Shown: positions 9,214-18,012 of the stretch, piece after piece
How the letters are laid out: each line of letters begins with the position of its first letter
Position numbering within the stretch: position 1 is the stretch's first letter
Assembly: GCA_964641965.1 (NCBI GenBank)
Contig: CAZXLD010000025.1
Span: 6,741 to 70,740, forward strand
Source: JAJDFU01 sp964641965
Lineage (GTDB): Bacteria; Bacteroidota; Bacteroidia; Chitinophagales; Saprospiraceae
Length of the DNA: 64,000 nucleotides
Direction of reading: 5' to 3'
The notes under the pieces: model-generated
The model's database searches: none
Told to the model about the DNA's origin: nothing
The model's input: the letters and a program-made list of their open reading frames with translations, nothing else
Position numbers and translations under genes: made by a program

Positions 9214-11184
9214 ATGAGAAAGATCATTATTGCTTTGGGGTTATTGGTAGCTGGTCTTTTTTCTATCAGCTTGTCTAACAAACCTTTATCTGTAGAGGAA
9301 TCATTGGCCGAAGCCCTTTCAGATGCCTCTACCCTTTTTTATAACAACCTGGAGGAGCTGAAAACCGCCCAGCAAGCCTACCTAAAGGCGGCAGAGGCAT
9401 TTGCTTCCGGAAACTTATCTGTCGAAGACTTAATAGCCCAGCATCTGGCCACCCGCCAGGCTTTCAAAAAAGGTGAATACTTAATCGAATATCTAGATGA
9501 TGAAGCCGTCAAATTGTATCTAAATGGTGCACCTTTACCTGCAATAGACCGATCACAACCTGGCCTTAACGTACTGGAACCAGAAGGCTTGCAGGTACTG
9601 GATGAATTGGTATTCAGTGAAAGCCCAGAGGCAGAAAAGAAGACCATCCTTAATCTAGCTCAAAAACTGGGCACAGAAATGAAGGGCATCATCCCTTCCA
9701 TTCAAATCAACCGACTTCAACATCGCTTTATATTTGAAGCAGCTCGTGAAGAGGTCATTCGCATCTTTACCCTGGGACTCACTGGCTTTGACACCCCTGG
9801 TGGATCCACCCAAGCTGTGCAGGAAGCCCAAACTGCTTTAGCTGCAGTACACGAGGGGTTAGAGGGATACATAAAGACCCTTTATTCAGCAGACCCAGAC
9901 CTTGCTCAGGAGTTGTCCAATCTGTTTTCCGAAGCTCACAACTATTTAGAAGAGCATCCGGAATTTGAATCGTTCAATCGAACTCACTTTCTACGGAAAT
10001 TCATTAATCCTTTGTTCAAAAGCATTTTAGATGCCCAATTAGCCTTTGGCATTGAGACCTATAAGGAGGTATCAAATCTCAAAACACCGATTGATCACGA
10101 AGCACCGTCCTTTTTCAAAGCTGATTTTTTCAAAACTTCCTTCTATGCTAACACGACTGAAAAAGCGTTAGACAAACAAAAGCGAATCGAATTAGGACGT
10201 TTGTTGTTCTTCGATCCCATTCTTTCGTCTAACAATGAACGCTCATGTGCCTCTTGCCATGATCCTCAGAAGGCTTTTACGGATGGAAACGATAAAAGCC
10301 TGGCAATGGGAGGCGAAGGAAAAATTCAGCGCAATGCACCTACGTTGATCAATGCAGTCCTTGCTGAAAAGTATTTTTATGACCTCCGGGAACACAGCCT
10401 GGAGCGTCAGATCAAGCACGTCGTCCTTAGTCATCAGGAGTTTAATACCGATTTCTTTGAAATTGTAGAAAAACTGGAGCAAAGTGAGGAATACAGACTG
10501 CTGTTCAACGAAGCTTATGCCGACAAACGAGTAGATTATCGCCTGTCCAAATGGTCCTTCTCCAATGCGATTGCGACTTACCTTACATCCTTGACCAGCT
10601 TTGATAGTCCTTTTGATCAATATGTGAGGGGAGAAACGGATAATATCAGCCCTCCCGTGGCAAGAGGTTTCAATATTTTTATGGGGAAAGGAGCCTGCGG
10701 TACTTGCCATTTCGCTCCTACCTTTAATGGTTTGGTTCCACCTGGTTTTAAAGACTCCGAATCAGAAGTACTGGGAGTTCCGGCTACAAATGATACTATT
10801 AATGTGGAACTAGATCCGGATCCAGGACGTATTGCGAGTGGTATACCACATGATGAGGCTTACTTTTACGCCTTTTCATTCAAAACGCCAACCGTTCGGA
10901 ATATTGCCCTGACCGCTCCATATATGCACAATGGTGTGTACACCTCCTTACAAGAAGTAATGGACTTTTACAATCGGGGGGGCGGTGCCGGAATGGGCAT
11001 AGATTTGCCACATCAAACGCTTCCATTTGACAATTTAAACCTGGAGCAAGACGAAATTGATGACGTTATCGCTTTCATGGAAAGCCTGACGGATACGACC
11101 GGTATGACCGGAATTCCTACTCGATTACCTGAATTTGAAGGAAACCCAGAATGGAATGAACGACAAATAGGTGGCTTGTACTAA
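9214..11184 (+). CDS. Di-heme cytochrome-c peroxidase (CCP/MauG family)
   Basis: 656 residues. The signal peptide (IIIALGLLVAGLFSISLS) directs export to the periplasm. Residues about 30-320 are a helical N-terminal extension of unknown role, common in Bacteroidota members of this family. The catalytic part begins at RIELGRLLFFDPILS and carries two c-type heme sites, CASCH (about residue 345) and CGTCH (about residue 496), plus the late TPTVRNIALTAPYMHNG segment that holds the distal methionine ligand region. The enzyme reduces hydrogen peroxide with electrons from c-type cytochromes; MauG-like oxidations are an alternative. The start is set by GGAGGAG six nucleotides before the ATG, unusually strong for a Bacteroidota gene. 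A bidirectional terminator follows. Confidence 0.9.
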   Translation: MRKIIIALGLLVAGLFSISLSNKPLSVEESLAEALSDASTLFYNNLEELKTAQQAYLKAAEAFASGNLSVEDLIAQHLATRQAFKKGEYLIEYLDDEAVKLYLNGAPLPAIDRSQPGLNVLEPEGLQVLDELVFSESPEAEKKTILNLAQKLGTEMKGIIPSIQINRLQHRFIFEAAREEVIRIFTLGLTGFDTPGGSTQAVQEAQTALAAVHEGLEGYIKTLYSADPDLAQELSNLFSEAHNYLEEHPEFESFNRTHFLRKFINPLFKSILDAQLAFGIETYKEVSNLKTPIDHEAPSFFKADFFKTSFYANTTEKALDKQKRIELGRLLFFDPILSSNNERSCASCHDPQKAFTDGNDKSLAMGGEGKIQRNAPTLINAVLAEKYFYDLREHSLERQIKHVVLSHQEFNTDFFEIVEKLEQSEEYRLLFNEAYADKRVDYRLSKWSFSNAIATYLTSLTSFDSPFDQYVRGETDNISPPVARGFNIFMGKGACGTCHFAPTFNGLVPPGFKDSESEVLGVPATNDTINVELDPDPGRIASGIPHDEAYFYAFSFKTPTVRNIALTAPYMHNGVYTSLQEVMDFYNRGGGAGMGIDLPHQTLPFDNLNLEQDEIDDVIAFMESLTDTTGMTGIPTRLPEFEGNPEWNERQIGGLY

Positions 11185-11203
11185 AATGAAATACTTCGAT
11201 ATT

Positions 11204-11236
11204 AAAAAAGCCGGAGCTGATTGCTTCGGCTTTTTT
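11204..11236. terminator. Bidirectional intrinsic terminator
   Basis: AAAAAAGCCGGAGC pairs with GCTTCGGCTTTTTT around a short loop, with an A-run on one side and a T-run on the other, so it can stop transcription from both directions. It serves the plus-strand peroxidase gene and the minus-strand HU/SPOR gene, whose stop codon lies inside the T-run. Confidence 0.85.
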
Positions 11237-12266
11237 ATTTGTTCATCACATAGGCATCACCTCCAAACTCCTCTCGGGCAAAAAGTAGCGCTTCATCTAC
11301 CTCAGCATCTGTAGAATAAGGCATCTTGAAGCCGAGGGTAGTACCCCCGGAACTGGCTTCTGAATGAGGATCATAACCAAGTTGAAGAATCTGGGCGATT
11401 ATACGCTGAACCGTACTCAAATCCTGAAATTCTCCAATAATGATCACGACCGTTTTTTGTGGGGGCGGTGGAGGGGTCTCCTGCTGAGGAATAGGATCCA
11501 GTACTGGAGAAGGCGCTTCCGGAGTTCTCTCGTTCTGTACAATCTTCTCTGGCGGGGGTGGAGTAGGAATATTGTTGTCCTCAATTTGTTGAGGAGCAAC
11601 GTTGATATTTGGACTGTTGTTCGTTACCACCACAGGTGCTTCCTTATCCGGTCGAGACAAAAGAACCACAAAAAATACAACCACCAGCAAGAATACCGCT
11701 CCACCGAGTAAAGCCCGGTTTCGCATAACCCAATTGCTGGGGCCCGGAGGCTTAACACTTGAGGTAATCGGTATGGAAGGTCGGTTAATTGGGGCTAGGT
11801 TAGGCCTACCTACCAATAGCTGGGCATGGACTTGGGGGAGACCAAATACCTTCACGTTAAAATTAGTCTCGGCAGGAATAAACTGAATCTGCTCTGATCG
11901 GTCATAGGCCAACACCCCAACTCCTGGAATGCGGGCTTCTTTTCTCGAACTCAACCGATGTCTAAGTTCCTTTACATATTCATTAACTACTCGAGCAGAA
12001 GCCTTTGCAGAGATACTATTGTTCTTGGAAAGCGCGCGCTTTAAAAACCCGTCATCAAAAAAGAGGTTTGCATTGAACTGGATCACCTTCGCAGGAGGAG
12101 CAATAGTACCACTTAAAGGATCGCGGCGAGCTTCCTGTGTCTGGGTAATGAATGTCCCTAAACCGGGCAGGAACACTCGGTCCTGCTCATACAGAAGATG
12201 CTTCAGGTGTGCGCCGACATCCTGATTCATCCTTACGGCCTGTTTTTCTGGATTAGGGTTTCTCAT
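11235..12266 (-). CDS. HU-CCDC81-like and SPOR domain membrane protein
   Basis: 343 residues. The N-terminal 140 residues contain the paired HU-like domains seen in Bacteroidota CCDC81-type proteins (HLKHLLYEQDRVFLPGLGTF, then ARIPGVGVLAYD). A transmembrane helix follows (ALLGGAVFLLVVVFFVVLL, about 186-204), then a long proline/glutamine-rich linker and a C-terminal SPOR-like domain starting KTVVIIIGEFQDLSTVQRII. SPOR domains bind denuded peptidoglycan at division sites, so a role linking the cell interior with the septal wall is a fair inference. An in-frame ATG at 12230 (MNQDVGAHLKHLL) may be the true start because family members usually begin just before this motif. Divergent from the VCBS lipoprotein gene. 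Confidence 0.85.
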   Translation of the reverse strand: MRNPNPEKQAVRMNQDVGAHLKHLLYEQDRVFLPGLGTFITQTQEARRDPLSGTIAPPAKVIQFNANLFFDDGFLKRALSKNNSISAKASARVVNEYVKELRHRLSSRKEARIPGVGVLAYDRSEQIQFIPAETNFNVKVFGLPQVHAQLLVGRPNLAPINRPSIPITSSVKPPGPSNWVMRNRALLGGAVFLLVVVFFVVLLSRPDKEAPVVVTNNSPNINVAPQQIEDNNIPTPPPPEKIVQNERTPEAPSPVLDPIPQQETPPPPPQKTVVIIIGEFQDLSTVQRIIAQILQLGYDPHSEASSGGTTLGFKMPYSTDAEVDEALLFAREEFGGDAYVMNK

Positions 12267-12361
12267 AATACCTGGCCGTCCATAGCCCGGTTAAATTTAA
12301 TGAACAGTTAATGCAATTTTCCATTTCCTACCCTTCTGAATCTCGATTTTGTGCCACTTAA

Positions 12362-13879
12362 ATGATTAAGCGCCTATTATATCTGATCCTGATCTGCTTC
12401 TTCATGGGTTGTCAACATGAAGATAAAGCCAGAGTACGTCAGGTAAATGGTTCCCAATTGGCGAAGGTTCAATGTACCGGCTGTCATTCTTATCCCGAGC
12501 CTCACCTGCTTCCTAAACAAACGTGGAAAACGCACGTACTGCCTCGAATGGGATACTTCTTGGGTTTTTACCCAAATGCTAGTACAAGAAAAGAAATGTT
12601 GGGAAAAGGTCTTGCTGCGGAGCGCGTTTTGAAAAGCGGTTTATTTCCGGACAAGCCCATAATGGATAGCCTCAGTTGGGTAAAGATACAGGAATTTTAC
12701 ATTTCTAAAGCCCCTCAAGCTATTGATAGTGTTAAAAAATACGAAATTACTCCAGAATCGGGCCTATTCAATCCCATAATTCCCAGATTAAAACTCAGCC
12801 CACCGAGTACGACCCTGCTGTCAATAGATTCGAAATCCAAGTCCATCTATTTAGGGGATGCAAACTCCCAAGGGTTCTACCAACTTACACCAAACGGAGA
12901 TTTAGAGAAGGCGGCCAAGGTAAATGAAGGCGCCGTTTGGATGGAACGATTGGCCAACGGGCAACTGATTCTGGTGATGGGGTCCTTCTCTCCTACCGAC
13001 AATCCTACCGGTTTCCTGATGTGGTTACCGGATGATCAGCCTCCAAAGGTTTTAATTGATTCACTGTGCCGCCCGGTTCATTTTTCGCATGCAGATATAA
13101 ATGGTGACGGAAGAAAGGACTTTGTAATAGGTGAATTTGGGAAATGGACCGGTAGATTGGCTTGGTGGGAGCAACTACAAGATGGTTCTTTCAAAGCACA
13201 TGACCTCCGAAGCTCACCTGGCGCTACCAAAGTCTATGTGCGAGATTTAAATCGCGATCAACTGCCTGATATAGTGGCTTTATTTGGCCAGGGAAATGAA
13301 AGCATAAGAGCCTATCTCAATTTGGGTGAGGGCCAATTCCAGGAAAAAACACTCCTTTCATTCCCTTCCTCCTTTGGTTCAAGTTCGTTCCAGTTCTATG
13401 ATTGGGACAAGGATGGACTGGAGGACATCCTCTACACAGCAGGTGATAATGCCGATTATCCTCCAGTAAACAAACCCTATCATGGTGTTTACCTGTACAA
13501 AAACAACGGGGATATGACCTTTGAGCAGGTTTTTCACCTCCCTCAACATGGTGCCTATAGTGCAGTTCCTGCTGATTTCGACCTGGATGGAGATATCGAC
13601 CTCGCCTCCATCTCTTTTTTCCCAGATTTCCAAAACCAGCCGGAAGAAAGCTTTCTATTTTGGGAGAATGTTGGAAACAACCAATTCCAGCCTGTAGCCT
13701 TACCCAATCCGACCGCAGGCAGATGGATCGTACTAGCAGATGGAGATATGGATCAAGACGGGGATATTGACCTGGCTATTGGATCCCTCACCTTTGAAGT
13801 CATTCCCAAAATGGGGCTTGTTGAACAATGGGTCAATACCGGCATACCTTACCTCCTATTGGAGAATACTACCCGATAG
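12362..13879 (+). CDS. VCBS/FG-GAP repeat lipoprotein with a c-type heme motif
   Basis: 505 residues. It opens with a lipoprotein signal (LLYLILICFFMGC), so the mature protein should be lipid-anchored at about Cys16. Soon after is QCTGCHSYPEPHLLPKQTW with a CxxCH heme-binding motif (about residues 38-42). The rest is a propeller-like array of calcium-binding repeats: ADINGDGRKDFVIG, VRDLNRDQLPDIVAL, YDWDKDGLEDILY, ADFDLDGDIDLASI and GDMDQDGDIDLAIG. The combination suggests an extracytoplasmic electron-transfer or redox-associated protein, but no function can be assigned. It ends about 30 bp before the hemL promoter. Confidence 0.85.
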   Translation: MIKRLLYLILICFFMGCQHEDKARVRQVNGSQLAKVQCTGCHSYPEPHLLPKQTWKTHVLPRMGYFLGFYPNASTRKEMLGKGLAAERVLKSGLFPDKPIMDSLSWVKIQEFYISKAPQAIDSVKKYEITPESGLFNPIIPRLKLSPPSTTLLSIDSKSKSIYLGDANSQGFYQLTPNGDLEKAAKVNEGAVWMERLANGQLILVMGSFSPTDNPTGFLMWLPDDQPPKVLIDSLCRPVHFSHADINGDGRKDFVIGEFGKWTGRLAWWEQLQDGSFKAHDLRSSPGATKVYVRDLNRDQLPDIVALFGQGNESIRAYLNLGEGQFQEKTLLSFPSSFGSSSFQFYDWDKDGLEDILYTAGDNADYPPVNKPYHGVYLYKNNGDMTFEQVFHLPQHGAYSAVPADFDLDGDIDLASISFFPDFQNQPEESFLFWENVGNNQFQPVALPNPTAGRWIVLADGDMDQDGDIDLAIGSLTFEVIPKMGLVEQWVNTGIPYLLLENTTR

Positions 13880-13909
13880 GCCTTTTACGGTGCAGTGACA
13901 GCCTGGCTG

Positions 13910-13938
13910 TTTGTGCGAACTCAATTTCCGTACTTTTG
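13910..13938 (+). promoter_or_regulatory. hemL promoter (TTTG -33, TACTTTTG -7)
   Basis: TTTG at 13910-13913, a 17-nt spacer and TACTTTTG at 13931-13938 match the Bacteroidota TTTG/TAnnTTTG promoter. Transcription would start near 13945. This excludes the upstream in-frame TTG at 13911 as the hemL start and supports the ATG at 13962. Confidence 0.55.
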
Positions 13939-13961
13939 GGGCAAATGATGGAGTCTTACCT

Positions 13962-15260
13962 ATGCAAATAGCAACCCGCAGCCGTTCGGCAGCCCTTTTT
14001 GAAGAGGCCAAGCAATATTTTCCAGGTGGTGTCAATTCTCCGGTCCGGGCATTCAAGTCGGTCTCGGGTCCTCCTTTGTTCATCAAAGAAGGCCAGGGAA
14101 GCCGGATGCTCGATGAAGATGATAACTCCTTCCTCGATTTTTGCTGCTCCTGGGGGCCTTTAATTCACGGACATAATCACCCCTACATTCGGGAAAAGAT
14201 TATCGATACCGTGCAACACGGCACTTCCTTTGGTACCCCTACCCTTTTGGGAAATGAATTGGGTAAGCTTATCCTTGAACATCACAACTACCTCGACCGA
14301 ATTCGATTTGTCAGTTCCGGAACGGAAGCAGTCATGTCAGCTATTCGCCTGGCAAGGGGAATTACCGGAAAAAGCAAGGTGATTAAGTTTGAGGGATGCT
14401 ACCATGGGCATGTGGATTCCCTGTTGGTTAAAGCAGGTTCAGGTTTAGTGACCTTCGGGGAAAGTACCTCCGCCGGGATTCCGGAATCCTTCGCCAGGGA
14501 AACCCTAGTTCTACCGTTGGATAACCGCCCCATGTTGGATAAAGCACTGCGGGAATATGGTTCCGAAATTGCCTGTATCATTGTGGAACCTGTGCCTGCC
14601 AACAATGGACTCCTGCTTCAGGATCCCTCTTTCCTGGAATGTTTGCGATTAAAGGCATATAAATACGAGTGCCTGCTCATTTTTGATGAGGTAATCTCCG
14701 GATTCCGGGTAGGCTTTGAAGGGGCTGCCGGATATTATGGTGTACAACCGGATCTGATCACCTTTGGAAAAATCATTGGGGGTGGTATGCCGGTCGGAGC
14801 CTATGGTGGGCAAGCAAAATATATGAGCTATGTTTCCCCGGAAGGCCCGGTGTATCAGGCAGGGACCTTATCCGCCAACCCTGTTGCTATGGCGGCTGGA
14901 AAGGCAGCGCTCGAATTATGTCTCCAACCTGGATTTTATGAAGAGCTCGACAGAAAAACCACCTTTCTGGCCGAAAACCTTGAAGCCTATGCCAGGCAGA
15001 AAGATTATCCGCTGCGGGTTCCACATATCGGTTCTATTTTTTGGCTTTCTTTTAGCAAAAATCGCATTATACGGGCAGACCAGATCGATGCAAAGGGCAT
15101 GGAATCGTTTAAAGTTATGCACCATGAGCTGCTCCAAAGGGGCATTTACCTCGGTCCCTCCGGCTATGAAGTAGGATTTGTCTCAGGTGCACATTCCGAC
15201 ACCGACCTGACGCTGGCATTGGAAACAATGAAAGAGGTTTTGGATATTGTTTTTACATGA
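13962..15260 (+). CDS. hemL: Glutamate-1-semialdehyde 2,1-aminomutase
   Basis: 432 residues, the normal length. This PLP enzyme converts glutamate-1-semialdehyde to 5-aminolevulinate in the C5 route of tetrapyrrole synthesis. Signatures are FPGGVNSPVRAF at the N-terminus, GTEAVMSAIRLARG, CYHGHVDSLLVKAGSG, LLIFDEVISGFRVG and the PLP-binding lysine in TFGKIIGGGMPVGAYGG (about residue 270). The start at 13962 is supported by the promoter at 13910-13938. The stop codon overlaps the ATG of the histidine kinase by 4 bp, so hemL and the two-component system are probably co-transcribed, which is an unusual partnership. Confidence 0.96.
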   Translation: MQIATRSRSAALFEEAKQYFPGGVNSPVRAFKSVSGPPLFIKEGQGSRMLDEDDNSFLDFCCSWGPLIHGHNHPYIREKIIDTVQHGTSFGTPTLLGNELGKLILEHHNYLDRIRFVSSGTEAVMSAIRLARGITGKSKVIKFEGCYHGHVDSLLVKAGSGLVTFGESTSAGIPESFARETLVLPLDNRPMLDKALREYGSEIACIIVEPVPANNGLLLQDPSFLECLRLKAYKYECLLIFDEVISGFRVGFEGAAGYYGVQPDLITFGKIIGGGMPVGAYGGQAKYMSYVSPEGPVYQAGTLSANPVAMAAGKAALELCLQPGFYEELDRKTTFLAENLEAYARQKDYPLRVPHIGSIFWLSFSKNRIIRADQIDAKGMESFKVMHHELLQRGIYLGPSGYEVGFVSGAHSDTDLTLALETMKEVLDIVFT

Positions 15261-16264
15261 GAATAAACTATCAATTACGCATTCTTTCGCTGGTAGTCAT
15301 CGTCTATATGCTACTCGCTTTTTCTTGGTGGTCGGTACTTTTGTACACCAAGAACCAGGATGCATTCAAAGCAAAGGCTGAGTTGTTAAAAATTGGAATG
15401 GTTGCTGAAGGCAGCATTCGAACTTCAGAGGAGTTTCTTCAAACTCCCCGGTACATCCACCTAAAAGATCAGTATCGACGTCAGGAGATTATGATCTTCG
15501 GTGAATCGGTGGTTTTTGTGATCATTCTGGTCATCGGTATTTGGTTGATCAATCGCGCTTACCACCGGGAAATGCAAACCGCTCAGCAACAACGCAACTT
15601 TCTACTCTCCATTACGCATGAATTAAAGTCGCCGATTGCGTCTATACGATTGGTCCTGGATACCTTTAAACGAAGAGAATTACCAAAGCCCAAACGGGAT
15701 CAGCTGGCACAAACAGCCTTACAGGAAACCGAACGGCTCCACAACCTAGTTAATGATTTATTGCTTTCCGCCAGGCTGGAGTCGGCTTACCAACTACATC
15801 AGGATTCGATTAATCTTCGAGAATTATTTCAAGACGTGATCTACCGCTTGGAGGCAAAATACCCTAAGGTTGAATTCGAGTTGGAAGAGAAAATCCCCCT
15901 GGATGATATTGAAGCAGACCGGTTGGGCATTACCAGCGTAGCTTTCAATCTTTTGGAAAATGCCGCCAAATATTCTGATAAACCAGCCTACGTAAAAGTA
16001 GAATTATCTAAAGAAGGAGAACACATCATTATACAAACCGAAGATCAGGGGAGAGGTATACCGGATAAGGAGAAAAAGCGAATTTTTGATAAGTTTTATC
16101 GAGTCGGTGACGAAGATACGCGCAGAACAAAGGGCACCGGACTGGGGTTGTACATCGTAAAAGAAGTTGTTCAGGCTCACCAAGGACACATAAGAGTCAT
16201 GGACAACACCCCCAAAGGAACCATTTTTTCTATTCAGCTGCCTGTAAATGGAAAGGCAAGCTGA
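15257..16264 (+). CDS. Two-component sensor histidine kinase
   Basis: 335 residues. Two transmembrane helices (about 8-30 and 78-100) flank a short periplasmic loop of only about 47 residues. The HisKA segment has the phospho-acceptor histidine H121 in SITHELKSPIAS. The ATPase domain has the N-box FNLLENAAKYSD, the G1 box EDQGRGIPDKE, the F-box IFDKFYRVGDE and the G2 box GTGLGLYIVKE. No HAMP or PAS domain is evident. It overlaps hemL by 4 bp and is followed 21 bp later by its probable response regulator. The small sensor region suggests a membrane or envelope cue; the signal is unknown. Confidence 0.93.
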   Translation: MRINYQLRILSLVVIVYMLLAFSWWSVLLYTKNQDAFKAKAELLKIGMVAEGSIRTSEEFLQTPRYIHLKDQYRRQEIMIFGESVVFVIILVIGIWLINRAYHREMQTAQQQRNFLLSITHELKSPIASIRLVLDTFKRRELPKPKRDQLAQTALQETERLHNLVNDLLLSARLESAYQLHQDSINLRELFQDVIYRLEAKYPKVEFELEEKIPLDDIEADRLGITSVAFNLLENAAKYSDKPAYVKVELSKEGEHIIIQTEDQGRGIPDKEKKRIFDKFYRVGDEDTRRTKGTGLGLYIVKEVVQAHQGHIRVMDNTPKGTIFSIQLPVNGKAS

Positions 16265-16285
16265 ACCCAAAAGAGTACAAAAACT

Positions 16286-16969
16286 ATGTTGCGCGTACTA
16301 TTAGTAGAAGACGAAGAAAACATCCGGGATTTGATTAAATTGAATCTCGAAATGGAAGATTATGAAGTGGTAGCAACCGGCGATGGCAAGCAGGCTCTGA
16401 AGTTTACCCGCGAACAACACTTCGATCTAATGATCCTTGATATCATGTTACCGGAGGTAGACGGTTACCAAATTTGCGAACAAGTCCGCATTCGAAACAG
16501 TGAAGTACCGATCATCTTTGTAACAGCAAAGGATGCCTCAACAGATAGAATCACAGGTTTGAAGCGTGGTGCAGATGATTATCTGACTAAGCCTTTCGTG
16601 CTTGAGGAATTACTGCTTCGCGTAAATAACCTAATCAAACGGACCAGCAAAGCCCCGTCCAATACGCCTGAAATCTACGAGTTTGGTAATAATAAAGTCA
16701 ATTTTGCTACCTATGAAGCGGATGGGAACCCCGGGCATTTCACACTTACCAAAAAAGAAGCCCTGCTCCTAAAATTGTTGATTGAGCGGCGCCATGAAGT
16801 CGTTTCCAGGCAGCAAATCCTCCAATCTGTTTGGGGCTACGACGTATATCCATCCACACGAACAATTGATAACTTCATCCTTTCCTTCCGGAAATACTTT
16901 GAAGAAGATCCAAAACAACCTGAATATTTTCTCTCTGTACGGGGAGTGGGCTACAAGTTTATTGGATAG
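16286..16969 (+). CDS. OmpR-family response regulator
   Basis: 227 residues. The receiver domain has the acidic pair in LLVEDEEN, the phosphorylation site D52 in LMILDIMLPEVDG and the conserved lysine in KRGADDYLTKPF. The C-terminal winged helix reads GHFTLTKKEALLLKLL to TIDNFILSFRKYFE, ending VRGVGYKFIG. It should be phosphorylated by the kinase encoded just upstream and act as a DNA-binding regulator; targets are not visible. The last 11 bp overlap the 3' end of the convergent methyltransferase gene. Confidence 0.95.
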   Translation: MLRVLLVEDEENIRDLIKLNLEMEDYEVVATGDGKQALKFTREQHFDLMILDIMLPEVDGYQICEQVRIRNSEVPIIFVTAKDASTDRITGLKRGADDYLTKPFVLEELLLRVNNLIKRTSKAPSNTPEIYEFGNNKVNFATYEADGNPGHFTLTKKEALLLKLLIERRHEVVSRQQILQSVWGYDVYPSTRTIDNFILSFRKYFEEDPKQPEYFLSVRGVGYKFIG

Positions 16970-17870
16970 TCTTCGATTTATCCTTTTGAAGGATGTAAAT
17001 AATCGAACTGGCCAGGTCGGTATTGGATTGGCCTTTTATTAAGGCAGTAAGTCCAGTGAAGCCCCCTGTAATAAGTCCCATTCCATGCCCCTTGTACTTT
17101 TCGCTCAACATCGAGTTGTAAAAAGGGTCCAAGGGCATTAGTTGTTTATCTACCACTTCAAACTGGTGTTGATTGGCAAGTATTCCCAGTGTTTCTGGCG
17201 AAAAGTGCCACAAATGCCGAGGAACATCATACCCAGCCCAATAGGATTGATACTTTTGACTATCAAAGCAACGATGGTTGGGTACTGCAATGAGGAGATA
17301 GCCATCGTCTTCGAGCAGGTCGCGAAAAACATCCATAAAATGATGAAGATCGTGCAGATGCTCCAGCACATGCCATAAGGAAATAACATCGAATGTGCTC
17401 TTAATTTTTCCGTTCTGCAGGTCTTCCGGAGGAAGAATGGTCAACCCAAAGTGCTTTCGACCAAAAGAACGTGCTTCTTCATCTACCTCAACGCCAAGCA
17501 CTTCGTAACCCTTATTGCTCATAAAATCCGGGAAATACCCCGTTCCACAGCCTACATCTAATAGTTTTTTGCCAGCGGTCAATCGGCGCACCAGATTGTA
17601 TTTGCGAGAAAGCATGTACTGCCGTGCCTGATGATATAGTTTATTGATCAGCCCCTCGCGCGTATCAGAATGGGAGATGTAATCTTCACTGGCATAATAT
17701 TTTCCAATGGCAGCCGATGCTGGTGCACCTTGAGTGAATAAGAACGAACAATCCGAACATCGGTAAAGCTCAAATTCCTCCTGACTTATGGAGTGGTCTT
17801 TTACAATTCTTTCCAGCTTAATATGTCGACTGGAACAAAGCGGGCAACATTCATGCACAACAACTTCCAT
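16959..17870 (-). CDS. Class I SAM-dependent methyltransferase with N-terminal zinc ribbon
   Basis: 303 residues. The N-terminus carries two CxxC pairs (CPLC and CSDC) consistent with a small zinc ribbon. A Rossmann-type methyltransferase follows with the SAM-binding loop LLDVGCGTGYFPDFM, the acidic residue of LGVEVDEEA, and SLWHVLEHLHD. This arrangement is common in Bacteroidota, where such enzymes often modify sugars, lipids or small metabolites. The substrate cannot be read from the sequence. The C-terminal part (SEKYKGHGMGLITGGFTG) is hydrophobic and may contact membrane or a lipid substrate. Convergent with, and overlapping, the response regulator gene. Confidence 0.88.
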   Translation of the reverse strand: MEVVVHECCPLCSSRHIKLERIVKDHSISQEEFELYRCSDCSFLFTQGAPASAAIGKYYASEDYISHSDTREGLINKLYHQARQYMLSRKYNLVRRLTAGKKLLDVGCGTGYFPDFMSNKGYEVLGVEVDEEARSFGRKHFGLTILPPEDLQNGKIKSTFDVISLWHVLEHLHDLHHFMDVFRDLLEDDGYLLIAVPNHRCFDSQKYQSYWAGYDVPRHLWHFSPETLGILANQHQFEVVDKQLMPLDPFYNSMLSEKYKGHGMGLITGGFTGLTALIKGQSNTDLASSIIYILQKDKSKTIQ

Positions 17871-18012
17871 GTATTGAATGCTCGAATTTATAGGATAAAA
17901 TAAGGTTTGGGCTCCCTTCCTTGTTACGGCTCAAAATAAGAAACCTGTTCGAAGAAGCATTTGAAAAATCGTGTTGAGGCAGGAAAGGAGCAGAAAAATG
18001 AATAGCGCCAGC

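Noticed and set aside
13911..13961. Longer N-terminus for HemL beginning at TTG 13911
   Set aside because: The segment contains the -33 and -7 promoter elements, and HemL homologues begin near the chosen ATG.
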